From Nitrospiraceae bacterium (lineage in GTDB: Bacteria; Nitrospirota; Nitrospiria; Nitrospirales; UBA8639), in NCBI GenBank assembly GCA_003523945.1, contig DOFS01000410.1, forward strand, positions 3,953-13,752: a stretch of 9,800 nt of DNA. Reading direction: 5' to 3'. Both the position numbers and the translations under genes were made by a program. Positions 1 through 7,024 of the stretch are shown in pieces. The notes below the pieces were generated by a model, which searched no databases, was not told the DNA's origin, and saw only the letters and a list, made by a program, of their open reading frames with translations. Every line of letters starts with the position of its first letter. Within the stretch, counting starts at the first letter, position 1.

Positions 1-9
1 TCTCGTGAA

Positions 10-37
10 AACACCCTGTCGCACACGAACGAGTGTT
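10..37 (-). terminator. Weak hairpin just after the last gene of the minus-strand operon
   Basis: On the minus strand, AACACTC (37-31) can pair with GGGTGTT (16-10), a seven-pair stem with one G-U pair and a 14-nt loop. It begins 3 nt past the TAA of the transferase gene and runs into TTTT (11-8), which overlaps the foot of the stem. The position fits an operon terminator, but the loop is large and the U tract short, so this is only a candidate. The window ends before any further downstream signal can be judged. Confidence 0.25.
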
Positions 38-40
38 CCC

Positions 41-814
41 TTAATCACGATTGGTCAATCGTATCGCTAATTCTTGCAACACGTTTTTCGTGCGAGAAGA
101 AAACATCTGATTCTGTCGATCCTTCGAATCCCGGATACACATGTGAAGATCCTCCACCGTATCAAGATCACGAAGTGTCGGTAGGATTTTTAACGATAGG
201 CCCAGCATTTTTACCTTCTGCTCTGTGAGGGCATATACCTGATCCGTGGACCAGGGTATATTCTTAAACAGATCCGGCACATAAGAGCGTAGCCCAATGA
301 GATAATATCCGCCATCCACTGTGGGGCCAAGCACCACATCATGATCCTGTAAGCTCTTCAGGGCTGTAGTCAGGAGTGGACCATTGATCCCGGGAATGTC
401 TGTCCCGGTGACCACAACCGAACGATAGGGAACATCGAGTGCCTGCTTAAAAACCCAGGCTATGCGGGCTCCCAGGTCCTCTCCCTGTTGATCCCAGACA
501 GGAATTTTGAACCGTGCCTCCATGGCCCGAAAGAAGGGGTGATGAGGAGAGGGCGTTCCGGCCAGAATACGATCATACCCTTTGAGAGATTGGCATCGTT
601 CTAAGATATCTAGGACGAGACTTCCGTGAAGACTGGCTGCCTCATCAGGGGTGAGAGGGGGGCACAAACGTGTTTTGACCTGTCCGGCAACCGGTGCCTT
701 TGCAAAGACAATAATAGCCGCTGACGCCGGTGGGAGAGATCGACGTGTTTCCCCCTGGCCTTGATGTTGGCGACGAGGTCTATGTGCAGCTGGGGGGTTA
801 CCGGACGGTGTCAT
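41..814 (-). CDS. TIGR04282-family (DUF2064, CofC-like) transferase
   Basis: The 257-residue protein belongs to the nucleotidyl/glycosyltransferase-like DUF2064 group, annotated as TIGR04282 'arsenosugar biosynthesis glycosyltransferase' (formerly rSAM/selenodomain-associated transferase 1). Visible family motifs are FAKAPVAGQVKTRL at about 37-50 (the N-terminal substrate loop), VVTGTDIPGI at about 134-143 (TxxD metal-site region), GPTVDGGYYLIG at 163-174, and the C-terminal LRDLDTVEDL. The ATG at 814 is chosen because the frame further upstream (to 961) lies wholly inside the preceding gene. No good ribosome binding site is visible, and the first 30 residues are basic and proline-rich, so the true start could be later. 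It overlaps the end of the TIGR04283-type gene by 17 nt, so the two are probably translationally coupled. Family membership is firm; the actual substrate is unknown. Confidence 0.88.
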   Translation of the reverse strand: MTPSGNPPAAHRPRRQHQGQGETRRSLPPASAAIIVFAKAPVAGQVKTRLCPPLTPDEAASLHGSLVLDILERCQSLKGYDRILAGTPSPHHPFFRAMEARFKIPVWDQQGEDLGARIAWVFKQALDVPYRSVVVTGTDIPGINGPLLTTALKSLQDHDVVLGPTVDGGYYLIGLRSYVPDLFKNIPWSTDQVYALTEQKVKMLGLSLKILPTLRDLDTVEDLHMCIRDSKDRQNQMFSSRTKNVLQELAIRLTNRD

Positions 815-1496
815 AATACTGCTGAAGGCGACGAGGATCCCCTCCGAGCCAATAGCACGCGCGAAATATCCACATGCGAATGATCGTCCGGAGAGGGCCG
901 TGCTGTTCCCACCGTCGAAACGAGGTGATGACCTTCGCGGGCAGCGCCTCGATCCTGCCAACTCGTTTCAACCGGCGACTGAATTCAATATCTTCCATAA
1001 GAGGAATATCCGCAAAGCCGCCCAACTCTTCAAACACTGATCGCCGCACAAACATCGTTTGATCTCCGGTGGAAATCCCTGACAAGCGTGAGCGCAGATT
1101 CATGAACCGGCTCACCATCCATGCATAGCCGGTATCCCGTGGGAATCGTACATCAAACCGGCCACCGACACACTGCGGATCGCTCATGGCTTCTGACACC
1201 ACCTGCCTGGCATTGCGTGGCAATTGCGTGTCTGCATGCAAAAACACCAAAATATCCGCGGTGGCCAGAGCTGCCCCGGCGTTCATTTGGGAAGCCCGCC
1301 CACATGGCCCGTGAATAAACCGAGAGTGGACATGGGGTACCGATTGACAGATCATCCTTGCCACATCCTCCGTTTGATCCCGACTTCCCCCATCTACAAT
1401 GATCATCTCCTCAAATCCTAATGACAGCAACTCAGGCAACAGCGCAGCCAAGGCCTTCTGTTCATTCAAGACCGGAATGATCAGGGCGATGTTCAT
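798..1496 (-). CDS. TIGR04283-family (GT2) glycosyltransferase
   Basis: A 232-residue GT-A fold family-2 glycosyltransferase. It opens with MNIALIIPVLNE (1-12), continues with IIVDGGSRDQT (32-42, nucleotide-sugar binding), GRASQMNAGAALATA (66-80) and LHADT (86-90, the metal-binding segment), and carries GDQTMFVRRSVFEELGG (134-150) with the acidic pair E158-D159 as likely catalytic region. This arrangement is typical of TIGR04283 (rSAM/selenodomain-associated transferase 2, also called arsenosugar biosynthesis glycosyltransferase). The ATG at 1496 puts the Rossmann strand at the extreme N-terminus, as in relatives; a GTG at 1517 would add seven residues and has no better ribosome binding site. 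No transmembrane segment is evident, so it is probably cytosolic or peripheral. It overlaps its customary partner, the TIGR04282-type gene. Substrate not known. Confidence 0.9.
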   Translation of the reverse strand: MNIALIIPVLNEQKALAALLPELLSLGFEEMIIVDGGSRDQTEDVARMICQSVPHVHSRFIHGPCGRASQMNAGAALATADILVFLHADTQLPRNARQVVSEAMSDPQCVGGRFDVRFPRDTGYAWMVSRFMNLRSRLSGISTGDQTMFVRRSVFEELGGFADIPLMEDIEFSRRLKRVGRIEALPAKVITSFRRWEQHGPLRTIIRMWIFRACYWLGGDPRRLQQYYDTVR

Positions 1497-1550
1497 AAAA
1501 AACCCATTGGAGGACACACACGGGAAAGGCGAAGAATCAAGAACGGTCGG

Positions 1551-1982
1551 CTACGAATCGGAGGGTTTCTTGGGATTTTTGAACATAAAAAACACAACGA
1601 CCCCGATCGTGCCCCAATAAATCACATACTTATGCCAAAATAAGACTTCTCCAAAATGCATAAACGCCAATGCGCACAATATAGCCACCGCCATCACGGT
1701 GTAACGGACCGTGAGATTTTCAACCGAGGAATATGCCCACATGGCTATTCCTGAAAAATAAATAATCATCGGGAAAATGCTAATTTCCGCTCCGGTACTG
1801 GCTGACAGAAAGACCTGTAAGAACCCGATAAAAACCATGGCGGATCCCACCATACGCATGGCCACCTGCATCTGCAGATTTTCTTGTTCATCCAGGTCCT
1901 CTTCCTTAACTGGCGGACGGGGAGGCACCGGCTTGGGGGCAACAGGATCGCTCGACTGAGGTTTATTGGTTTCTGTACTCAT
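1551..1982 (-). CDS. Small four-helix membrane protein of unknown function
   Basis: I do not recognise this 143-residue protein. Residues 1-40 are soluble, with a proline-rich stretch (about 13-25, PVAPKPVPPRPPV) followed by a run of acidic residues. Four hydrophobic segments follow at about 44-61, 67-84, 93-111 and 119-134, and the tail is short and lysine-rich (KNPKKPSDS). This predicts an integral inner-membrane protein with a cytoplasmic proline-rich N-terminus; the basic tail favours a cytoplasmic C-terminus. The ATG at 1982 lies 2 nt beyond the dCTP deaminase stop, with a weak AAGTGG upstream; a GTG at 1991 is an alternative that would overlap that gene. Tight spacing suggests expression by coupling with the deaminase gene. 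No catalytic motif is visible. Confidence 0.75.
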   Translation of the reverse strand: MSTETNKPQSSDPVAPKPVPPRPPVKEEDLDEQENLQMQVAMRMVGSAMVFIGFLQVFLSASTGAEISIFPMIIYFSGIAMWAYSSVENLTVRYTVMAVAILCALAFMHFGEVLFWHKYVIYWGTIGVVVFFMFKNPKKPSDS

Positions 1983-1984
1983 AA

Positions 1985-3145
1985 TTACCACTTAAAATGT
2001 TTGCTGAGCGTGAGTCCCTGCTGGAAATAAGAAGACCCTAAAGCCGATCCATATAACTGCATGGGAATATCACGCATTTTTTCGTAGACGACCTTAAAAA
2101 ATGTCTGCCCGTCATGAATACGGAAGGGCACATCATGAGGGCGAACCTCCAAAACCACCTGGGTGCCCTTCCGGCTCGGATTGGCGTAGCCAAATCCCGG
2201 ATCGAAGAACCCGGCATAATGGGTTCGTAATTCCCCGCAGGCGGCCTCATAGGCCACCATTTCGGATGAATAGCCCGGGGGAACCTGGATGCGTTCCTTG
2301 GAGGCCAGGATATAAAACTCTTCCGGCTCCAACAACATTGTGGCCGTCGCATTGCGTTTCAGCGGTTCCCAAAAATCAGTGGCAGCATAGTGGCCCACCA
2401 GGCTGAGATCAATGACATGGCTGTTCTTTTTTGCCCGGTACCCCACAACCGCCTCGGTATGGTCGCCCGATCCTCTCAAATCGACACTTAAAAACAGACC
2501 GTTATCCACCCGAAGTTCCTTGACCGATAAGGGTAGATCCGTTTTTCCCGAACCTCCATTGTGAAACAGCAAGGGAGTCTTGCGGTGAACGGTCCGCAAT
2601 CCGGAGTCCGAGACCATGGGTTTGCCAGACATTAATCGCAATTGGTTGAGAGCCAGGCCGGCTTGCACCCGAATGGTAAACGACCGGGGCACGATTTCCA
2701 AAAATAAGGGTCCATCGTATCCCGGGCGGATTTCATCAAAGCCCACATGGAGATCCGTCACCACGCGGGTAAATATATCCAACCTGCCCGTGGAACTTTT
2801 GGGATTGGTTCGACCGCGGATTTCTTTGGGAAGCTTCAGCCGCTCCATCAAGGGGACGAGGTAGACATGCCCTTTTTCCAAGATCGCGCCATTGGTCAAA
2901 TCCATATCGTACATCACCATATCGGACCGGTAGAGATCCTCAATCGTAAACTGTGATTGCTGGTCGGACGGTTCGGGAAGAAAACTGCTCAACAGCCGGT
3001 AGGCCTTTGTCCCCAGCCGCAAATCAAGACTGGCCGGTTGGATTTGCTTGGAGGTGATGGGCACCTCGGCTTGGATAACCTGCTGACGAACCAGCGCCCG
3101 AAGATGTTGGAAGGACAGAATACCCGTTTGCTTGGTGTCGGCCAT
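1985..3145 (-). CDS. dcd: Long-form 2'-deoxycytidine 5'-triphosphate deaminase
   Basis: Predicted to deaminate dCTP to dUTP for thymidylate synthesis. At 386 residues it is about twice the usual E. coli-type Dcd (about 190) and matches the duplicated-fold class (PF06559 type). The N-terminal half has QPASLDLRLG (36-45), the phosphate-binding segment NPKSSTGRLDIF (114-125), and RPGYDGPLFLE with E150 aligned to the catalytic Glu (E138 in E. coli). The second half repeats the fold: FFDPGFGYANPSRKGTQVVLEV (split over 313-334) also keeps a Glu (E333), but the SS-x-x-R loop is replaced by EAACGELRT (300-308). The ATG at 3145 overlaps the TGA of the preceding aminomutase gene (TGATG), so translation is probably coupled; a TTG one codon earlier is less likely. 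Membership is confident; whether it is mono- or bifunctional (dUTPase) cannot be read from sequence. Confidence 0.9.
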   Translation of the reverse strand: MADTKQTGILSFQHLRALVRQQVIQAEVPITSKQIQPASLDLRLGTKAYRLLSSFLPEPSDQQSQFTIEDLYRSDMVMYDMDLTNGAILEKGHVYLVPLMERLKLPKEIRGRTNPKSSTGRLDIFTRVVTDLHVGFDEIRPGYDGPLFLEIVPRSFTIRVQAGLALNQLRLMSGKPMVSDSGLRTVHRKTPLLFHNGGSGKTDLPLSVKELRVDNGLFLSVDLRGSGDHTEAVVGYRAKKNSHVIDLSLVGHYAATDFWEPLKRNATATMLLEPEEFYILASKERIQVPPGYSSEMVAYEAACGELRTHYAGFFDPGFGYANPSRKGTQVVLEVRPHDVPFRIHDGQTFFKVVYEKMRDIPMQLYGSALGSSYFQQGLTLSKHFKW

Positions 3146-4269
3146 CAATAGTCATCCATGGCGCCGGCACTGCACATATCCTGGGACACAGGTGCGCCCA
3201 CCATGGGGAGTTCGCGCCCGTTTGCTGCTTGGGGCTGAGGATAATGGTAGGTTTTATTTTCGTAATTTTTTAACACCGCCCCGTCCTCATCCAAATTCAA
3301 TAAATAATCGTTGGGTAACAAAGGAATCTTTCCGCCACCTCCGGGCGCATCAATCACAAAGTGGGGAACGGCCATACCACTGGTATGCCCCTGAAGCGCT
3401 TGAATAATTTTCAACCCCGTTTCCACAGGGGTCCGGAAATGGTTTGTTCCCTTAGTAAGATCGGCTTGATAGAGGTAATAGGGTTTCACTCGGGCCAGCA
3501 GCAATTGATGCATGAGGCGTTTCATGATTTCCGGATCATCATTGACACCTTTCAGCAAGACGGTTTGGGCCCCCAATGGGATCCCGGCATCCGCCAATCG
3601 CCCACAAGCCTCCTTGACCTCAGGCGTCAACTCATCCGGATGGTTAAAATGCAAATTCATGTAAATGGGATGAAAGCGTTTGACGATATCACACAATTCC
3701 GGAGTAATTCGTTGGGGAAGAGTTCCCGGCACTCGGGTCCCGAACCGGATCAATTCTAAATGAGGAATAGTTCGAAGGGCTTTCAGAATCCGCTCGATCA
3801 GATGATCAGGCAATAATAACGGGTCACCGCCAGACAAGATGACATCCCGCACTTCAGTATGCTCTCTGAGGTAGGCCACCGCTTGATCCAGCTCACCCTT
3901 CTTCAGGAACCCGGGTTTCCCCACCAATCGTTTTCTCGTACAAAATCGGCAATAGATAGGGCACTGGTTGGTCACCATCAGCAACACGCGATCAGGATAT
4001 CGGTGAACCAAGTGAGGGACCGGGCTATCCGTATCTTCCTCTAAAGGATCGTCTGGAGCATCGATATCATCCAATTCGATGGCCTCGGGCACCACCTGTT
4101 TCCAGATCGCATCCCCTTTGTTTTTAATGGTCGCCAGCACGGTCGGGGTAATTCGCATCGGATAAGGCCCGACGACGGCTTCCACCTCCTTGGGGTCGAC
4201 CCCAAGATATTTGGCTAATTCCTTAGGTTTGGTGATACTTGCAGCGAGGACCTTTTTCCAATCATCCAT
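3145..4269 (-). CDS. kamA: KamA-family radical SAM lysine 2,3-aminomutase
   Basis: A 374-residue radical SAM, PLP-dependent aminomutase expected to convert L-lysine to L-beta-lysine. The [4Fe-4S] motif CxxxCxxC is C103, C107, C110 (CPIYCRFCTRKR). SGGDPLLLPD (146-155) is the family's SAM-binding GGDP segment. The PLP lysine is K314 in APGGGGKIPLLP. D270 (YLYQADLTKGTNHFR) and D307 (FVIDAPGGGG) match the two aspartates that bind the lysine side-chain amine in the clostridial enzyme, with identical spacing (37 and 7 residues). They argue against a glutamate 2,3-aminomutase. The C-terminal segment YLLNLDEDGAVLKNYENKTYHY resembles true KamA more than the shorter EF-P modifying EpmB. The start is ATG 4269, with AAAGGA about 11 nt upstream inside the end of the glutaredoxin-like gene. 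No ablB-type acetyltransferase, efp or epmA is in view, so the fate of beta-lysine is open. Confidence 0.92.
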   Translation of the reverse strand: MDDWKKVLAASITKPKELAKYLGVDPKEVEAVVGPYPMRITPTVLATIKNKGDAIWKQVVPEAIELDDIDAPDDPLEEDTDSPVPHLVHRYPDRVLLMVTNQCPIYCRFCTRKRLVGKPGFLKKGELDQAVAYLREHTEVRDVILSGGDPLLLPDHLIERILKALRTIPHLELIRFGTRVPGTLPQRITPELCDIVKRFHPIYMNLHFNHPDELTPEVKEACGRLADAGIPLGAQTVLLKGVNDDPEIMKRLMHQLLLARVKPYYLYQADLTKGTNHFRTPVETGLKIIQALQGHTSGMAVPHFVIDAPGGGGKIPLLPNDYLLNLDEDGAVLKNYENKTYHYPQPQAANGRELPMVGAPVSQDMCSAGAMDDY

Positions 4270-4272
4270 AGC

Positions 4273-4584
4273 TTAACGATTCCTTTCATCAAGGGAGCTG
4301 GAGGGTGGGTTGGAGGCTTCCCCAGGGGAAGTCCCATGGTCTTCGTGTTTGTCCAGATATGCCAGAATATCGGATGTCTCCGTCAACACCGTTTCTCCAT
4401 GAACCAACACCGGAACATAATTTTGTCCCGAAACTTCATACAATTTTTTCCGGAAAGGACGCACATCCGGAACAACCTCATGTTCGTAGCGCAGACCTAA
4501 CTCGTCCAATTTCTCGCGGACGACCTGGCATTCCGGGCACCATTCCGTGTGATACAGTTTCATTGTGATGAGAGTATCAGACAT
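4273..4584 (-). CDS. Glutaredoxin-like / GST N-terminal domain protein
   Basis: A 103-residue thioredoxin-fold protein. KLYHTEWCPECQVVREKL holds a CxxC active site (C16-P-E-C19) at the end of the first strand, NYVPVLVHG gives the cis-proline (P58) that contacts glutathione in the family, and ETSDILAYLDKH (69-80) is the GST-N/glutaredoxin C-terminal helix pattern. The last 22 residues are polar and probably disordered. It is likely a cytosolic thiol-disulfide exchange protein. The ATG at 4584 is the longest start; an ATG at 4563 would begin directly at the first beta strand (MKLYH) and is a real alternative, since neither has a clear ribosome binding site. Its stop is 3 nt from the KamA-type start and its last codons carry that gene's ribosome binding site. 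A role in protecting or re-reducing the iron-sulfur enzyme next door is inference only. Confidence 0.85.
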   Translation of the reverse strand: MSDTLITMKLYHTEWCPECQVVREKLDELGLRYEHEVVPDVRPFRKKLYEVSGQNYVPVLVHGETVLTETSDILAYLDKHEDHGTSPGEASNPPSSSLDERNR

Positions 4585-4652
4585 GTCAACCAGGGGTCTT
4601 TCACATGAGATGAACGTTACAGGCAGGCCGAAAGGACCAGGCGCGATAGGCC

Positions 4653-6149
4653 CTATGAACTTGCGGGACTGTCCATGACGGAACAGGGAGCCATGACGGC
4701 ATCCCTCATTCCATGAATAATCTTTTTATCTTTGGGACAGATCGTTGCCAACACTCCGCCCAATTCGGCCTGCCCCTCATTCACAAAATAATACGGAGAT
4801 AAGCGCGCCCGTCCTTCCATACTCACGACGGCACCGGAAGCGGGGTCATAATATTCAACCACAACCAGACGCCCTTTGTGAAATGCTTGAAGAATCGAGG
4901 GACTCGTCTCAAACCGATTCAGAGCATGGGATAAGACTTCTTTCCATTGGACCTGCGACATGTCATGCCCGATCGAGACACCACGACTACCCCAGGCCTG
5001 GTCGGAAAATCCTGACACCTTGATAGCATACTGGCGTTCCTTTTGTGTGGCTTCTCCCAACCACTGCCAATCCGATACTGCACGATTTCCATGGCGTAAC
5101 CCTGGAATCACCGCAGAGGGCGGAAGAGGCCTGGGATCCAAAATCCAGGTCTCGGGTATAAGGGCACGAAGGCAGTCAAAGGTGTCAGGTTTCAATTCAT
5201 GCTCCCAAAATTTTTCCAAGATCGGATGATGGAACAAGGCTAAGGCCAGCTTTTCTTCCATCCAGGGCTTATAGGGCGGGGTGACCACGACCCGGCCTTT
5301 TTTGGCACTGTAAATGATCAATTCCCCTTTGGGAATATTTTTTAAATCGAACAATTCGTAAAACCGGTAGATCACCGAGAGAGGATGGTCCTGTCCCTCA
5401 TGGTGAATCAGGAGACCCTCCTCCGTAAACCGAATATCACGGGGATGCCCGCAATAGGCTTCCCAACCTTCCTGCCGGAGTTGCGTCACCACCCATTGCA
5501 TTTCCGCACGATAGGCCTCAGCTTCATCTGAGACCACAATGGCAACACGAGGCGGTTGCCCGTGCAACACCCCTCGTAACATGCGGGAAAACCCCTGGAT
5601 CAACCCATCAGGCTGCGGCCAGACCAGATTGCCCTGTTGGGCATACATTTGACTCAAACTGCCGGTTAAGCCGATCCCTCCAGGGACGGAATCCAGTTCC
5701 GTCAAAGCCATTCCCCCATTGGTGGGAATGATATCCGGACGAATGACACCGGGAAGTTGATTTTTGAATCGATTCATCCGGGCAAGAGCCAGAAGATCGT
5801 CCGGCTTTCCGATATCCAAATATCCATGAACCCACCCCGGCTGCGTCCCTTTCAGGCTATCAAAATACAACCGGTTCAACGCCTGGTAGAACAACAGTAA
5901 ATGCTGCCCTAAGTGTTCGAAAAAATTGGCCTCTTCGCGGGAAAGCGCAAACGGGCCACAGGCCACCCGCCAATGATCATCCTGCCCGCTCACAAACATC
6001 CCGTCCTGGATCAGCATGTCCCGGAAGTGAGGATAGGGGCTGTCAGATATCGCCGGACTCCATGACAGACGCGAACCGGATTGATCTGGCTGGGAAGAAA
6101 TAACCGATCCTGGGTTAATCGTGGAAGACGTGTGTAACGGACCAGGCAC
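4653..6149 (-). CDS. ATP-grasp-like protein, distantly like circularly permuted ATP-grasp ligases
   Basis: About 498 residues, not assigned to a characterised enzyme. From the GTG at 6149, residues 137-160 (RPDIIPTNGG, then ELDSVPGGIG) resemble the 'RpDxxxxxxG...ExNxxPGG' region of glutathionylspermidine-synthase-like and circularly permuted ATP-grasp proteins. It is followed by a Rossmann-like block (RVAIVVSDEAEAYRAEM near 201-217, then VIYRFYELFDL), a KKGRVVVTPPYKPWMEEK segment, a lysine-bearing strand (YAIKVSGF) with WGSRGVSIG, and a C-terminal GRARLSPYYFVNEG..LGGVLATIC region. I infer an ATP-dependent ligase; the ATP-binding residues are not proven. The GTG at 6149 is chosen because AAGGA lies 7 nt upstream; the GTG at 6164 overlaps the stop of the small upstream ORF as GTGA but has no ribosome binding site. 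The first 40 residues look disordered. It heads the minus-strand operon, 68 nt before the glutaredoxin-like gene. Confidence 0.8.
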   Translation of the reverse strand: MPGPLHTSSTINPGSVISSQPDQSGSRLSWSPAISDSPYPHFRDMLIQDGMFVSGQDDHWRVACGPFALSREEANFFEHLGQHLLLFYQALNRLYFDSLKGTQPGWVHGYLDIGKPDDLLALARMNRFKNQLPGVIRPDIIPTNGGMALTELDSVPGGIGLTGSLSQMYAQQGNLVWPQPDGLIQGFSRMLRGVLHGQPPRVAIVVSDEAEAYRAEMQWVVTQLRQEGWEAYCGHPRDIRFTEEGLLIHHEGQDHPLSVIYRFYELFDLKNIPKGELIIYSAKKGRVVVTPPYKPWMEEKLALALFHHPILEKFWEHELKPDTFDCLRALIPETWILDPRPLPPSAVIPGLRHGNRAVSDWQWLGEATQKERQYAIKVSGFSDQAWGSRGVSIGHDMSQVQWKEVLSHALNRFETSPSILQAFHKGRLVVVEYYDPASGAVVSMEGRARLSPYYFVNEGQAELGGVLATICPKDKKIIHGMRDAVMAPCSVMDSPASS

Positions 6150-6160
6150 CCTGACGTCCT

Positions 6161-6391
6161 TCACTCGTCGAACAAAAGCGGTTGGACCTGCACGAAATAC
6201 ATCAATTCCGGCCTAACGTGAAAAGCGTGGGCCTTGATGAAGGGCCATTTGCTAGAATAATTGAGATCGTAGCACGCTCTCTTGAAACCAGACAAGGCAC
6301 ACTCCCCATCCAAAGGGTGGCCCAATGCCGCCATGAAAGGACCAAATGGCTCATTCAATTCCCATGATTCCTGGTCCCCAGGTCGTTCCAT
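6161..6391 (-). CDS. Possible small protein upstream of the ATP-grasp gene
   Basis: A 76-residue ORF with no family I recognise. It has a cysteine-containing centre (ECALSGFKRACYDLNYSS) and a hydrophobic end (ELMYFVQVQPLLFDE). In its favour: the TGA (6163-6161) overlaps a GTG as GTGA, the next gene's AAGGA sits right at this stop, and third codon positions are rarely A, in keeping with the coding neighbours. Against it: no ribosome binding site precedes the ATG at 6391, and its first 46 bases run antisense through the start of the divergent ykgJ-like gene. An internal ATG at 6334 would remove the overlap and give 57 residues. It could be a real leader protein or simply an open divergent promoter region. 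Confidence 0.4.
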   Translation of the reverse strand: MERPGDQESWELNEPFGPFMAALGHPLDGECALSGFKRACYDLNYSSKWPFIKAHAFHVRPELMYFVQVQPLLFDE

Positions 6392-6969
6392 CTGCCATCT
6401 GTTTTCAATGCCAGGTGTGCTGCCGTTTTCTCGAGCACGACAGTTTCCTCAGACCCTTTTTTACCGAAGAAGAAATCCAACAGGCAGTCGCCCACGGAAT
6501 CCCTTCCTCCTCCTTCCCGGATCACAGGGGTAGTCAGATAAAAGTCGTCCGACATCCAACCGGTGAAGGATTTCTCTGTCCGGCATTTGATCCAACCACG
6601 CAACACTGTCGCATCTATGAAGTCCGTCCGCTGGATTGCCAATTGTATCCCTTTGCGCTCATGTGGAATGCCCAACACGATGGGGTCGTGCTGGGGTGGG
6701 ATACGCTGTGCCCGTTCCTTCTTGAGCAGGCCAACAGCGACAGGCCTCTCACGGTAGGTGCCCCAACATCTTCAACACTGACACTTCCAACGGCATTCAT
6801 GGAACAAGCGCAAAGAGTCGCAACCTATCTGGAATCCGATAACGTTCTGAAGACCCTCGCCCTTCATCCTCGGTTAGTGACCCCGTTTCAACCGGAGGTG
6901 GTCGTGCTGCAACCCCTCGACCGCCTGACCACGATCCTTCGGTCCTCCACTAAAGACGACACTCGTTGA
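6346..6969 (+). CDS. YkgJ-family cysteine-cluster protein (CxxCxxCC)
   Basis: A 207-residue protein of the PF03692 zinc- or iron-binding cysteine-cluster group. The signature is complete: CFQCQVCC (C19, C22, C25, C26), then C78 in GFLCPAF, C88 in HCRIYEVRPLDC with C98, the LYPF that follows it, and C122 in TLCPF. These eight cysteines fit a metal or Fe-S site, but the family's reaction is not established. The C-terminal 80 residues are variable and hold no recognised domain. The ATG at 6346 is preceded by AAAGGA (6336-6341), about 4 nt away; the later ATG at 6364 has no ribosome binding site. It diverges from the ATP-grasp gene and is followed 55 nt later by the DUF2156 gene, probably in the same transcript. 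Confidence 0.88.
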   Translation: MAHSIPMIPGPQVVPSAICFQCQVCCRFLEHDSFLRPFFTEEEIQQAVAHGIPSSSFPDHRGSQIKVVRHPTGEGFLCPAFDPTTQHCRIYEVRPLDCQLYPFALMWNAQHDGVVLGWDTLCPFLLEQANSDRPLTVGAPTSSTLTLPTAFMEQAQRVATYLESDNVLKTLALHPRLVTPFQPEVVVLQPLDRLTTILRSSTKDDTR

Positions 6970-7024
6970 CGGGCACGAATTTCCTCTTTTCGCATGAGCT
7001 GTCCATCTCGTGTAACTATTCCTC

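Noticed and set aside
815..961. Upstream extension of the TIGR04282-type transferase to a start at 961
   Set aside because: The added 49 residues are encoded out of frame inside the glycosyltransferase gene and do not resemble the family N-terminus; the ATG at 814 gives a normal length.
6234..6260. TTGATG...TAGAAT as a promoter for the ykgJ-like gene
   Set aside because: The spacer is only about 13 nt, too short for a sigma-70 promoter, and no better pairing was found on either strand with confidence.
6355..6678. Minus-strand open frame of 107 residues opposite the ykgJ-like gene
   Set aside because: It is antisense to the CxxCxxCC cluster region; the plus-strand frame has the complete family signature and a ribosome binding site.
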